Positions 35,036 through 47,414 of a stretch of DNA of 64,000 nucleotides are shown in pieces. A program made the position numbers and the translations under genes. Source of the DNA: Rhizomys pruinosus (taxonomy: Eukaryota > Chordata > Mammalia > Rodentia > Spalacidae); the NCBI GenBank assembly GCA_009823505.1, contig VZQC01007129.1, positions 1,260,240 to 1,324,239 on the forward strand, read 5' to 3'. The notes under the pieces are model-generated. The model did not search any database, was not told where the DNA came from, and was given only the letters and a program-made list of their open reading frames with translations. Each line of letters opens with the position of its first letter. The stretch's first letter is position 1.

Positions 35036-35774
35036 TGGTCTAGGTCAGAGTCTGTGAGTATCCTTGGCCTTTCCCCTAAAAGGCAAGAATCTAGAATCAG
35101 GCCATCTCAGTCACTATTTACTGTTACTGTTTTTTCGGTGTTTCCTTATTAGCAGGAGGCTCACACCATCCGTTCAGCATCTGACAGTGGTGCATAGAGG
35201 AGCCCCCAGCCAGGTTCTGCTTCACCTTTTTTTTTTTTTTCAATTGAGGTGAAATTTGCATGAAATAAAGTTGGTCTCTTTAGGGCACAATTCAGCAGCT
35301 TTAGGCACCTTTATCACCACTGGCTCTACTGGGTTCCAAACACATCAACCTGAAAGGCGATCCTGTCCCGAGTGCAGATACTCCCATTAGCCTCTAGCTC
35401 CCAGTGACCTTCTCTCTGGAGACATGTCTGCTCTGTGTGTGGCCACTTAGAAATCAGGAAGTGGATCCCTGAGTGTTTTTTCCATTCTGCTCTTCTCAGC
35501 CCAACACCTGAGTGTTATCCTCGATTCCCTGCCCTTCCCTCATCTCTGGCATCCAACACCAGCAGCTCCATGTCCATCCTCTCTCCTCTTTCTCTTTGGG
35601 AGGGAAGCAGCTACTTTTCTTCACAGCTCCCACCAACTCCAGGCAAGTCTGCCAATCTGGATTGACCTGTCAACCCAAGTATCAGCCCTGCAGAGGGCTT
35701 CCCGGGTGCCGCACATCAGTGCGACTGTCCCACCTGGCCTTTTGCACAGCACAGCTTCCCCTTGTTTTTGATTT
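35036..35774. other. Non-coding spacer with a possible L2 trace
   Basis: 35500-35690 ('cctgagtgttatcctcgatt', 'ctggcatccaacaccagcag') resembles an L2 3' part. Otherwise unremarkable. Confidence 0.4.
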
Positions 35775-35912
35775 TTATTTTGGTTTAGTTATTTTAAAGG
35801 TAGAGTCTCATGTAGCCTGGGCTGTGGGGGAGGAGGACCTTGAGCTCCTAATCCTCTTACATCAGCCTCCCAAGTGCTAGGATCACAAGCTGTGCCCCGC
35901 CCAGCATGCCTG
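35775..35912 (-). mobile_element. Old B1 SINE, minus orientation
   Basis: 'gtagagtctcatgtagcctg', 'gaccttgagctcctaatcct', 'cagcctcccaagtgctagga' and 'cagcatgcctggctcc' are the reversed B1 landmarks. Confidence 0.75.
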
Positions 35913-38900
35913 GCTCCTCTCCTTGTCTGTTGCCAATCCCCAGTGGAATGTGAGCTCTGAGAAGTGCAGGATCCAGGACCCACTTTGTCACCTGATAGGC
36001 ATTTAATAGGCTGGCAATGGCTGTTGACTAGAACGGCCAAATGCGTGCTGAATAACCATCATAAGAACACAGGGCCCCATTTATTGGGTACTTTGAAGAG
36101 TAGGCGATGTTTTAAGTTCTTTTATATGTGCTAGTTCATTTCAACTCCATTACAGCTCCATAGCTACTATTGAATCCTATTTTATAGATTAGGAAATTGA
36201 ATTGACCTGGCCAAAGCCCCCCACTGTCAGTGTGAGTTGGCTGGCAGGTGGGGGAAAGCCTAGGGAAGGAACTTGTTGATGGTCTGTATGGGGATCCAGA
36301 GAAACGTTTGCCTTGGTTCTTCTCAGGGATCTGAGGCTGTAAACTCCCTGCATTTGCAGAGAAGCCCAAATTCCCAGGACAGAAAGCTAGGTGAGGAGGG
36401 TACTGCACTGGAATTTAGATTGAGTTGGAGGCCTTGGTGTGACTGACACACTGGGTTATATCCAAGTTTCATACCCTCAGCTTCCTTGGCAGGAAAGTGA
36501 AGAGACAAGGTTTTAACATCTTGAAAGATTCTCTGAATAGCTCTATCTATGTGCATGGAGGGAAGGAAGGAATTATAAATTTCCCAAATAATAAACTAGG
36601 AGAGATATGGATTGGATCCAAACCCAACAGTCCCCTGGTATTCAGGAGCCCCTTTGCAACATCCCCATGAGACAGCCATCTTGACTCTATGCCAGTCAGT
36701 CAGTCATTTAGAGACATGTCTAGGAAGGGTCCTGTACACTTTCTGTTGGAAGCCATACTTCCGTGCAAAACAAAAACATTGCAATTTATGCACCTTCTAT
36801 GGGAAGGATATTATGAGTTTCATTTCATGCAGTCCCTTACAGTTTGTGGTTTTTATTTTGCATGTTTGATCTGAAATTTTATGTGCATATATGTGAATCT
36901 GCAGCGAATGTTTCAGGTCTTGAAAGGCTCTGGGTCTTCCCAGGCCTCCGTACAGGCTCGGTGTCCAACAGCCAAGTAGACACATTGCTCTGCCACTATC
37001 TTCATCACCATCACCATCTCGGTCATTGTTACCATTGTCTACCATGGCACATACAGGTGCCAGATTTCCCCTTCTCTGTTCTCTCCCTTAAGCTCATTCC
37101 TTGAAGGTTTTGCCCTTCCAGCAAGGTAGAGATAACCTGTACAGAAAAAACAAAACCCTAGCCAGCTGGGTCACCTTACAGGTATCAGCAGGAAATAGCC
37201 AACCCTCACCAAGAACGGTTGTGCTGCCGGTTATCTTATGCACTTCTTCCTGCCCCCTTCCCTTCCTCAGCCTCTCCACATCCATTACCTCAACTTGAGT
37301 CCTGGAGGAGAACTGTGGGAGACAGACAAGGCTCTCATTTTGCAAATGTGACACAAAGAGGCTTCAGTGGAGGCCACACAGCTGGGGAAGAGCTGTTGAG
37401 GCCGTCCCTCTCTCCCGGCATGCTCCACACAGCTGGGGAAGAGCTGTCGAGGGAGGCCGTCCCTCCCAGCATTCACCTCCTTCCTGTGTCTTACCCTGTC
37501 CCTCTCTTCCTGTTTCCCATTCATTCCTCCCCATGGTCTTTGCCAAATTTGGATACAGACATTTCCAGGATCACTCTCCTGCAAATAGGTCATCCTGACA
37601 ACAAATGCACGTTAGTTAGTATTGTTGAAGCCTCTGCAGTGATTGCTGAGGCCACCTAAAAGGCCAGTCCAAATGGCCACTGGGCTGCCTTGGAGAGGCA
37701 GTGGTGGGGTATGGGGATGGTAGCATTTGGCAGGGATTTCTCTCCATGTACAAAGGAAGTTTTTCGGGAGACCTGGGTGCTTGTTGCATGTGTGTCACTG
37801 ACCACCCCAATTCGTCTTGGGTGAACCCCCAGGGCTGCCTTCTCCACACCAGAGGAAGCACCTTGTCCATCCCAGGGAACGCAGCACTCTGACCTGTGCT
37901 GTTTCCATCTGTAAGTGGCCGCAGCATGGCATGCTGCTGAGTGGAAGAAAGTGGAACTGATTTTAAGCCCCACTGTTCCTGTGTGTGAAGACATCCAAGA
38001 TCACATGAACGTAAAGCTCATCTGTGGGCTGGGTACCAGGCCAGGGCCAGCCCTGAACAGTGGAAGGCTGGGTGGGCTTGTGTTTGGATTGGAAGGTAGA
38101 AAATAGCTGTGCCTTGTAGCAAGGCTAGAGTTTCAAGGGATGAGACAGGGAGAAAGCAGAAAGGAAGGAAAGTCCATGCTGGATGGGGCACCTTGGATGC
38201 CAATTCATTCTGTGACAGCGATGGTGAGGAAGGTGTATGGCAGATGGGAGGGAGCAGAGTTCTACAGGACTAGAACTCAATCATGGAGGCAGTGTATGGC
38301 CAAACTCTAGATGTAGAGGTTCCTGAGACAATGGGCCAGCGGAGGGGGCTCCAACCTATGCAGGGTTCATTCAGCCTTGAGACTCCAGAAAAAGACAGCA
38401 TCTTTCCAGCAGCTGCAACAGGCTCTAATCTCACCTCCGTGACTTATCAGTTTGTTCCTAGCCTCTTTTTCTTCCCTCAAAGTGGGGGATGATGACTGGA
38501 AGAGGTTAGTAGTGTTCTGGGGGGTTAAGAGCAAGACTTTTTTAGACCTTCTGCCTGTGGCTACCTAGTTTATACCTGTCACCTGGAGGTACGGAATGTC
38601 TGTGACCTCATCAGACTTGTCAGGACTGTGGCCTTGCCCCAGCACTTTGGTGTGTCAGTGCCCTGTCTTGTTGGCACACAAGCTCTTGGCCCAGATTGGT
38701 ATCTGCCTTCCTCTAGTGTCCCTTACACATGTCCTGATGTGCTGCTTCTCCTTCTCAGTCCTCATCCATGTTCCTCCCCACAGCTGGCCTGCCCAGATCA
38801 CCAAAATACATCTCCTCTACTTCTGGCCTGCATACCCGACTTTCTGGATGTATCCAGTCATCCAGTACAAAATACACAGGCATAGAATGCTCTGTGTTTT

Positions 38901-38984
38901 TGACATTGCATTGAATGTCACAAATGCCTTTTCACATTCAGAACTAGAATAGTAGAGGAAAATGATGTAATTATAGTTAACTTT
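35913..38984. other. Non-coding spacer with old repeat traces
   Basis: MIR-like at 36125-36215 ('attttatagattaggaaatt'). A 30-base near-repeat around 'cacacagctggggaagagct' at 37375 and 37428. An L2-like stretch lies at about 38620-38880. No gene recognised. Confidence 0.4.
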
Positions 38985-38998
38985 AAAAGCTGTCAGCT

Positions 38999-39238
38999 AG
39001 GGCTGGAGAGATGGCCTCGTGGTTAAGAGCACCGACTGCTCTTGCAGAGGACCTGGGTTCGATCCCCAGCACCCACATGGTGGCTGAGAACCATCTGTAA
39101 CTCCAATTCTAGGAGAACTCCAGTTCTAGGGGACTCTGACACCCTCTTCTGACCTCTGTGGCATTGCACGACATGGGTGCACAAACCTACATGCAGATAG
39201 TACATTCATATACATAAAAAATAAAAAATAAAAAAAAT
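38999..39238 (+). mobile_element. B2 SINE, plus orientation, with target-site duplication
   Basis: Begins GGGCTGGAGAGATGGCCTCG, with B box (GGTTCGATCCC), internal duplication and A-rich tail. AAAAGCTGTCAGCT (38985-38998) and AAAAGCTGTCAACT (39239-39252) are its target-site duplication with one mismatch. Confidence 0.93.
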
Positions 39239-39244
39239 AAAAGC

Positions 39245-39600
39245 TGTCAACTTGAGAGTCACCTGGGAAGAGGGAACCTCAAATGAAGGACTTCTCAGAT
39301 CACACTGGCCTGGGGCCTGTCTGTGAGGTGTTTTCTTAGTTGCTAGTTGATGTGGGAGGGCCCATGTTATTGTGGGCAGTGCTATCCTTAGGCTGCATAA
39401 GAAAGATAATGGAGTAAGCCAGGGCCAGACAAGCTGAGCCTGTGATCTCTGCTCTAGTTCCTGCCTTGGGAGCTCCTGCACTGGTGTCCCTCAGTGCGGG
39501 ACTGTGACCTGCAAGCCAAGTATACCTGCTCCTCCCCAAGTTGCTCTAGTCAGTGCCTTATCACAGAAGGGAAGCAAATTAGGACAGTCAGAACAGGAGT
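39245..39600 (-). mobile_element. Rodent interspersed repeat, reversed relative to the copies at 40355 and 55795
   Basis: 'gagagtcacctgggaagagg', 'gaacctcaaatgaagg', 'ttgatgtgggagggcccatg', 'ccccaagttgctctagtcag', 'gccttatcacagaag' form the reverse complement of the same rodent element found twice further on. I believe it is an Lx-type L1 end but the family name is not certain. The B2 above sits at its edge. Confidence 0.6.
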
Positions 39601-40241
39601 CGTATAGATGCTGCTCTCACATGGTGGAGACTGTAATAAGGGGAAATGCTTACGCTTATACTTAGTCAAACTTGCTGGGATTCAAAAAATAAGTTCATAA
39701 CTATGAACATCCATTCTGATGGTATATGGCAGGGTAAACACCACCAAATTCTAACCGCTAAAATGGCTGGATGGTAATAATGGCTTCTTAGGGGTTGCTG
39801 ATACCAATCATTACCTTCTTTACACATTTCTTCATTCAAGTTTTCTCCACTGAGAGTTAATACTACTGACTAAAAAAATGATACATGCTTCCCTTTGCGG
39901 GCAAAAATGAGAATACATATATGAATATAATGATAATATAAATAAAATGCAGTAGATCCTTTCATCTGTGGTGTTGTATCTCCTTCTGCATAGACTATAG
40001 AAGGGGCTGTGGACAACAGTGCTTCCAGAAAGCCATGTGAGGCTGCAGAACACAACCCTTCTGCAGAGCTTCCTCAAGGCTGTTGTTCCCAAAAACACAG
40101 TTTGGGGACTGAAGACTGAAAGCTCACCCTGACCCAAGTCCAGGTATCTGCACAGGGAAAAGAATGAGGCTGATGCTGTGGTCCCAGGCCTCAGAAGTGG
40201 AGAAGCTCAGACACACAGTGAAATGTGGTGGGCTGAGAATG

Positions 40242-40287
<46 letters not shown>

Positions 40288-40354
40288 CCTACCCCCAAAA
40301 ATGAAAGCGGAAGAACAGATAGTTAAAAAGAGGAAGGGGCTTAGTGAGCTTTCT
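39601..40354. other. Non-coding spacer with (CA)n
   Basis: Contains (CA)n at 40244-40286. No gene recognised. Confidence 0.4.
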
Positions 40355-40745
40355 CATTCGCTTTCTGTTGCTGTGATAAACATCATGACTGGGAGCTACT
40401 TGGAGAGGAAAGGGTTTATTTCAGCTTACAGGTTACAGCCCATCACAGAGGGAAGCCAAGACAGGAGCTCAAGGCAAAAGCTTGAAGCAGAAACTGAACC
40501 AGAGACCCGGAGGAAGAGTGCTTACTGGCATGCTTACCCTGGCTTGCTCTGCTAGCATTTTACATAGCCCAAACCCACCCAGCTAGGGAAGGCACTGCCT
40601 ACAGTGGGCTAGGGTATGTTATCTCAATTAAGAAATCAAGTGTCTGTGTTCCATAGGCACGCCCACAGGGCAGACTGCTGGAGGAAGTTCTTCACTTGAG
40701 GTTCCCTCTTCCCAGGTCCATCAAGTTAACAGTCAAGATTAGCCA
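40355..40745 (+). mobile_element. Rodent interspersed repeat (Lx-like end)
   Basis: 'tttctgttgctgtgataaac', 'acttggagaggaaagggttt', 'gaagccaagacaggagctca', 'ggcaaaagcttgaagcag', 'gaggttccctcttcccaggt', 'catcaagttaacagtcaag'. Shares this order with 55795-56175 and, reversed, with 39245-39600. Confidence 0.65.
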
Positions 40746-40832
40746 TTGCCGTGAGAGCAGGAGAGGGACCGGGAAGGGTGAGGGGTGTGTGTGAGTATAG
40801 TTAAAATATGTTCCGAAGATGCATGAAAATGT

Positions 40833-41062
40833 CATAATAAGAGGCCAGAGAGACTTAAGCTCAGTGACCAAGAGTACCGGCTGTTCTTATAGAGGGCCTG
40901 AGTTCAATTCCTACATGGCAGTTAACAACCATTTGCAACTACAGTTCTAGGGCAATCTAATGCCTTCTTCTGACTTCCATGGGCACCGTGCGAGCCGGTT
41001 GCACTTATCCACACACAGGCAATACACTCATGAACATAAAATAAAAGTAAATAAAATTATAA
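40833..41062 (+). mobile_element. Old B3/B2-type SINE, plus orientation
   Basis: 'gaccaagagtaccggctgtt', 'agagggcctgagttcaattc', 'ctacagttctagggcaatct', 'cttctgacttccatgggcac' and an A-rich tail. More diverged than the B2 copies with the internal duplication. Confidence 0.75.
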
Positions 41063-41934
41063 ATAAAATTTCATAACAAAGCCCATTGTTATGTATAATT
41101 AATACATGCTAGGAAAAACATGAAAGAAATCTTGGCTTATTAAGACAAAGAATCATCTTGAGGGCGGTGTGGAAGCCCTGTGCCAGGGTGATTTCTGCAA
41201 GTCCTTCTGTGTCCTGCAGACCCTGGACTGACCTTTGTCTTCTAACTGCTTTCCAGAGTTTGAGAATTTTGCTTTAGATTGGCATCAAATTCATTAGCAG
41301 GGGAGACGGAAGTCCTACTGGAATAGCATGCATGATGAGGCCTGACCCTCACTGAGGTAATAAGTACCCTGTTTCTGGAAGAAACCCATAGTGGCCTTGC
41401 ATCTGGGCTTCCTGTTATAAGCTACAATGTGGCCTCAGCCTTTCTCTCCCACTTCCCACCTTCCTGTCCAGAAAGTTTCAATTTCCCTTTACTCAGTATT
41501 GTTGTTCGTTTGTTTCTTTGCCACTGAGATCCCTGGGTCCAAACCACCTTTTTGCTTTATCTTTTCCCCTTCTCCAGGCATCTGGAAAATTCCATGTTCA
41601 GATGTCAACTCCCAAGGCTCTGGTGCCTCCCTTCCCTGTGGGATAAAAGCCCCAGGAGCCTGGCAATCGCTGTACCTGTCCTCCTCACATACACCCCCTC
41701 CTTCTTCTTTGCCATGATCCCTATGCTGCTTTGACCACCCCGGCAGCTCTGACTCTGTTCCCTTCTCTGCTGTGGAATTCTGGCTATCAGCTCTGTTCAG
41801 GTGAAGGACAAGGGCCAAGACATCTGAGTCTGCTCTCTCCTTCAGCTCACCTTCCTCTGCACTGCCTGGAGGAAGGAAAATGCAAACTTGATAGAAAATT
41901 CAAACTTGATTACTTCCAGGGGAGTCTAGAATCC
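41063..41934. other. Non-coding spacer
   Basis: No gene recognised. Confidence 0.35.
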
Positions 41935-42140
41935 TCTGTACCTCCCATATCCTACTGGATAAAGTCTAAATCTCAATTTGACAGTGAAGGCTTTATAGGA
42001 TCCGGGTTCTGTGGACTGCCATATGACCTTCCCTGGGGGCATCAGGTAAAGCCTAAATGCCCAGCCACATCTGGGAGTGCTGGGGCTCTGGGCCTCCACC
42101 CAGAACACCTAGTCTCTCCACATTCCTGTCACCTCCACAG
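41935..42140 (+). mobile_element. L2-like fragment
   Basis: 'atcctactggataaagtcta' followed by 'gtgaaggctttataggatcc' matches the L2 3' order (CTGGATAAAGTCCAAA... AAGGCCCT). Confidence 0.5.
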
Positions 42141-43142
42141 CCAGTTCTGGGACTCTCTGAGGTGACTTCCTCTGGACAGTGAGTGCTCAAGTCTTGGCAG
42201 GGCAAAGGGCTGAAGGAATGTGCTGTCCCGTGGCAGCATCATGGCCACCTTCCCCACTAAGCTGGATTCCTTGGACAGGTGCCAAATTTGCCCATCTCTG
42301 TCTTCCGTGAACTGCAAAAGACTGGACAAAGGAAGAGTTTGGGGAGTGTTTGCTGAGTGTCTCAGTGAGTGAACACATAGCTCCCATGTCCAGAAAGGGT
42401 TTGGAGGTTGGAGATTATTCCTCTAGAACTGGGCAGTTTGGAGCTGAAAGTGGCCAAGGTATTCAGTTCTTGCTGGAACTTGAGGTATTTTTTGATCGTC
42501 CCTGCTGTTTTTGGAGGCTGACAACCAGATCAAAGCTGCCACATGCTTCTGGCAATTGCTTCCATGGCGGGGTGGGGAGGATGGAGGGGAGATGGGGGGG
42601 TGCTGGCCACCACTGGCCATGCTGCCTGCTCCAGCCCATGAGCACCATAGTCTTGGCCACACTTTTCTCACTGCGGCCACACCCACATCTGCCTTACTGC
42701 CCCGTCACATGGCATCAAGTAAGGGCTGCATTGGAAAGCCCATCTGAGATCAGCCGGTCATAGGTCCTGATGGTGTTCAGTTGGGTCCACAGAGGCCCAG
42801 AGTGGAAAAGCTGCTTTCCAGGGTCACAGAGGGGGAGAGGTATAATCACACCTGAAGCAGTTCAGGAAAAAATGGAAGGGAGGGTCACGGCCTGCAGTGG
42901 CCCCAGAAGTTGCCAGGCGGGGGAGAACCCTTCTGAGCAGCCTATGGAGCAGCTGTGCAAAGGGCCAGATGGAGAGAGGAAACAAGCACTGGAGAGGCTG
43001 AGCTTACTGCTTTGAGGCAGCCAAGAAAGGAAAAGAGAAGCAACCAAGTCGTAGGCTACCCAGGTGGGTGAAGCCTGGTAGACTTCTGCTGAAGAGATAC
43101 CGGACCACAGGCATACAACAGATTCACTAGCCACGTGGGGGA
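42141..43142. other. Non-coding spacer
   Basis: No gene recognised. Confidence 0.35.
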
Positions 43143-43730
43143 GGGGTTCAAACAACTCATAATTCTACCAGCAAGTGTACACACAAAGTAAGTGCAAGTG
43201 CATGTTCCCCCAAAGGCACAGGACCACAACAACATTATTCATAACAGCCCCAACTGTTATGAAACAACCCAACTGCCCACAACTATAAGTAAATGTCATC
43301 CCACACCATGGATTGTTAGTCAGCTCTAAAGTGGCATACAGCACTGATACAGATCACGTTGTGATGGACCGTGAAAACCCTGTGCTAGGTAGAAGAAGGC
43401 GGCCATGAAAGGTCACGTGTTGTAACACAGCATTTGTATGAGATATTCAGAACAGGAAAATCCAAAGAGCTAGAAAGTAGATTAGTGGTGGGTGTAGTGA
43501 GGAACGGAGGCGGAGGTGACTGCTAATGTTTACAGGGACAATGGAATGCTCTGAAATTCACTTGTGGTGGTGATCACATAACTCTGTGAATATACTGATC
43601 TGTGTGGTTGTGGTGGGTAATATTATAGTATCTGACTGCACAGCTCACTGAATGTATTAAAACCATTCACTTGTACAGTTTAAATGAGTGAATTTTATAG
43701 TATAAGATTTTATGATTTAAAAAAGATGAC
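43143..43730 (+). mobile_element. Old mammalian L1 3' end (L1M-type)
   Basis: Follows the classic L1 3' UTR order: 'cataattctaccagcaagt', 'ttattcataacagccccaac', 'accgtgaaaaccctgtgcta', 'gaaagtagattagtggtggg', 'cataactctgtgaatatact', then 'gtttaaatgagtgaatttta'. About 590 bp, no coding part. Confidence 0.85.
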
Positions 43731-46539
43731 CGTGGTTGCTGGAGGTCTGGAGTTGAAGCATGGGGTAGGTGGCCCAGCAGAGCCATCATGGGATCTGAGT
43801 GCCCAGCACACAGGGGGGCATTTAGTACCTATCTAAACCTCAGCACCAATGACATTTGGGGCAGGACCCTTCTTTGGCATGGGGCTGGGAGTGCAATGTG
43901 GGGTGTTTAGAAGAATCCCTAGCCTCAAACAGTAGATGCCAGCAGGTGCCTCCCAAGTTGTCTCCGAACACTGAAAATGTCTCCTAAACTGTAGACGCCC
44001 CTCCGCCGCGCCTCTGGTCTCATCTTCCTTACTCACCTGCCGATTCTTGTTCATCCTTGCAGAACCATTTTGAATTTCTCCTCTGCATGGCCCTTACCTT
44101 GTAGCCCCCAAGACCTCCAGTTTCCCGAGCACCTGATCTAGGCTCTGAGAACACTCCACTTCCTGCCCCCCTGCTGTCTGTGTACTTCCTTACAGATGGT
44201 GCCTTATACTGGGTTCCCAGAACCTAGCCCAAAGCTGGGCACCCTATGGTCACTAGGGAGCCATTTCCTAATCTGTTTGGGCCAGACAAATTGCTTGGGG
44301 CCCAAATTACATAGGGCCTTGGGATGGCTGCTTATGTAGGTGTTGGTGAGCAGACTACACAAGCCAATGCTGTTGGTATATTGGTATTTATTAATTTAGT
44401 ATTCCTTCTTTCTCCCTAGGCAGTTCCTGGTCTCCACACAGGTCTGTAGGCCTGCCCTTGTCATTGACAAGCATGCATAGAGAGCAAATGTCTTCGATAA
44501 CCTTCAGGAAGAGCCTGTATATTCATAGGCAGAAATCGTGCAGTGTTGCACAAAGGCTGGTGAGGACAGATAGGGCTTGTGGGTTCCATGAGCCACCCCT
44601 CCTCAGGAGGCCCCTGGGTGCCCTCAAGTGTGAACCACAGAGCAACCACACATGCCATTCTAAGGACTGCGGACCTATTTGGGAATGGGGAGCTTACAAG
44701 GATTTCCAAGCAGGGAATGGTGCTCTCAGATCCGTGTTAGCAAACTGACAATAAGAGGCATCAGAACTCGGGTGGGGAGGGCAAGATAGAAACCCGGAAG
44801 ACAGTGACAGATTCAACCTGACAAACACGACCTTTGGAGACACTGCCTCCAGAGGATGTGGAAGCCCTTGGAGACTGAGCACCCATTTATAAGAACCAGT
44901 GCTGCCGTCTCGAATTCATTTTCCTCTTCCTTCAGCTAGTCTACTGGACTGGGAGCCAGACAGGCCCATGTCCACCGATTATTAAAGCACATGCTCATTG
45001 CATAAAGTCTGGAAAGTCCAGGGACAAATTTCCTCTAGTCTGACCACCCATGAGCAGACACTGTTAACCTTCTATACACTGTTTTCTTCCTGTCTTTTTT
45101 TTTAAACTCTCGCCAAAAATCTGGGGCCGTGTCACATTTATGCAATGCTGAAAGCTCTCCGTGTTCAGTAATGACATGGCTCCCCTATTGCCGGACATTT
45201 AGGCACCCTCTGGTTTTTGGTGACTAGCTTGTGAGTTGAAAAAATCTTTGTTTTCGCCCCATCTTTTTACATACTCTTTTTAAAAAAAGCTTTTTTGGCA
45301 AAGAAACCTTTCTGGTCTGCTGAGATATCCTTACTCCCATCATCGGGGATTTCTTTCCCAAGGATGAGCTAAATTCCTGAGATTGAAATTTAATCCTGCT
45401 TTTCCTTCTTTGGGGCGCACAGCTGGTTTGCTTTCTCCAGGGACACGGCATCTGGGAGAGCCTCCAGATTTTCCAGAGACAGTGATCTAAAAGTCCTGTT
45501 TGCCAGATTGAATCTGTCACCAGCTTCCTGTCCGGTCCCTCCATTTCTGAAGTAGTCTTATCTCATTCTCAGTTTGCTAATACAGATCAAAGCGAGCAGG
45601 CGAGCTTAGGTGGTCACCAGCCTAGGAAAGAGGGAAAGAGCCTACTGGGACCAGGATAACACGTCAGGGCTAAGTTAACAGAGTGGAAGTTAGTGGGGAC
45701 AAGATGCTACAGGAAGGATAGAGGCTGGCTGGTGTCAGCTTCCTGAGTGATGCTTCCTTCCTTTCTGACCATTAAAGGAACCCAACTCCCACTGACAGCC
45801 AGGGGAAACCAACAGTGAGTGTGTGACTGCTCCCATTACACACGGAAGAGGGAGGGAACCATGGCTGATCAATGTGGCTGCCGGGATGGTTCGGCTATGC
45901 ATTTCACAGTCACGCTTGTGGGCAGGGCCAGCATGGTACCAGCAGCATCACCCTGCAGTCAGACAGACCCGAGGCTCAGTCCTGCAGCAGAGACTACTCG
46001 CTGTGGAGAGCCTCGGTTTCCCTATCAGTAAGCTGGGGGTTAACTGCACGGGTTCCCTGAGACTGTTATGGTGACTGTAGCCAATATAGTCACTTAATAT
46101 AGTCACTATAGCCAATAGTACACTTAATGCACCTTGTGTCAGGCCTTCCCAGAAATGCTATTTTCTTACTGCTTCTCTTTATATCCAGCTCCTAGATGTC
46201 AACAAATGTAATTTATTCAAATGTCTTTGATAACCTTCAGGGAGAGCAAACATGTTCATAGACAGAAATTCATGAACTTTCTCATATAAAGGCTTGACCA
46301 AAATTGTCACTGAGCAATGTCACTTCCTAGAGAAATGTCCTGCCATGAGTTTGAGGTGAGGGGTGGAACTCCAGGGATCCCGGACCCTGCTCCATGCTTA
46401 CTTAGTTCTACTGGGTGACCATGTCTGATAAAGGAGATGGAGAGGACTTGCACATACAAATGACCTTCCCAGATAACCAGTGTCACTTAAGTTAGGATAA
46501 AACAGCTACCAATGGATGGGGACACCGCAGCTCACAGGT
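43731..46539. other. Non-coding spacer with a short dispersed duplication
   Basis: 44485-44560 and 46220-46295 share a related stretch built on 'gataaccttcaggragag' and 'ttcatagrcagaaatc'. 45130-45235 and 45990-46070 carry weak old-repeat traces. No gene recognised. Confidence 0.4.
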
Positions 46540-46640
46540 GCTTTGCTGCCCACACTACAATAGTGAGGACTGCACAGAGAAGGAAACTGGGATTTCCAGG
46601 GTCAAGGTCACTGGATTGCTCAAGAGGCCAAAGTGGGATA
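46540..46640. mobile_element. MIR-like fragment
   Basis: 'acagagaaggaaactgggat' then 'ggtcaaggtcactggattgc' is close to the reversed MIR core. Confidence 0.5.
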
Positions 46641-46728
46641 CAGAGTGTAGGCCACTTGCCTCTTCCCGTAGAGTGAGGGGCCACCAGATGCCCAGAGGAG
46701 GAATCCACCCCCAGCCGGGGCATGCATC

Positions 46729-46730
<2 letters not shown>

Positions 46731-46784
<54 letters not shown>
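46731..46784. repeat. (CA)27 microsatellite
   Basis: Uninterrupted CA run of 54 bases; likely polymorphic. Confidence 0.97.
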
Positions 46785-46790
<6 letters not shown>

Positions 46791-47173
46791 CCACTGCCCA
46801 GACCTAGGGACAAAGCAAGGCTTTAGGTGCAAACTCCCCCAATCTACCACTAGTGGGCAGAGAGGGCAGAAAGCCGACCCCACATCCCTTATATTGGTTG
46901 AAAAGATCTGCAAGCCTTGCTCATAACGCCCCTTTCAGGTATGACCCCTGAGGGTCACCAGGGAAGAAACCTAGGCAGAAGCAGGAGCTCAAGGTCAGAC
47001 ACAGCTAGTCTGCAGTGCAGCCTGAGGTCTAACTAGGGATTGGGGTCGCGACACACGTTGGAAATCCCAGATCCCGCACCCTATGCAGCCCGCCCAGAGC
47101 CCTTCGCCCCCCCCACCCGCGCCCCAATCCAGAGGCGAGGTTCCCCGGGGGTACGGCGGCCACCTTACCTTAC
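46785..47173 (-). other. First part of the putative Hrh2 intron 1
   Basis: In minus sense this follows the donor GTAAGG at 47173-47168 and is GC-rich for the first 130 bases, as expected at the start of an intron leaving a GC-rich first exon. No gene recognised. Confidence 0.4.
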
Positions 47174-47340
47174 CTGGTGCTGCTGCTGCTGCTGCTGCTG
47201 ACTCTCGGACGCGCCAAGGTCCGACTCAGTCGCTTCAGTCGGAGCCGCACACGCCCGGCAGGGATGGCCAGGGATGGAGCTGGCAGCAAGCGCCGCGCAT
47301 CCACTTCCTCGTCCCCGCCCCCAGCTCGCTCCTCCTTGAT
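47174..47340 (-). other. Hrh2: Putative non-coding first exon of Hrh2
   Basis: Minus-strand sequence is GC-rich and CpG-bearing, ends in a (CAG)7 run and CACCAG, and is followed at once by GTAAGGTAAGG, an excellent splice donor (last exon base 47174). It lies 20.8 kb upstream of the Hrh2 ATG in the same orientation. Human HRH2 also has an untranslated first exon tens of kilobases upstream, as I recall. It holds no long minus-strand frame that would suggest a separate protein. A different minus-strand transcript cannot be excluded; the exon 5' limit is a guess. Confidence 0.5.
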
Positions 47341-47363
47341 TTGGAAGCTGCTCCTTCCCTTAG

Positions 47364-47414
<51 letters not shown>

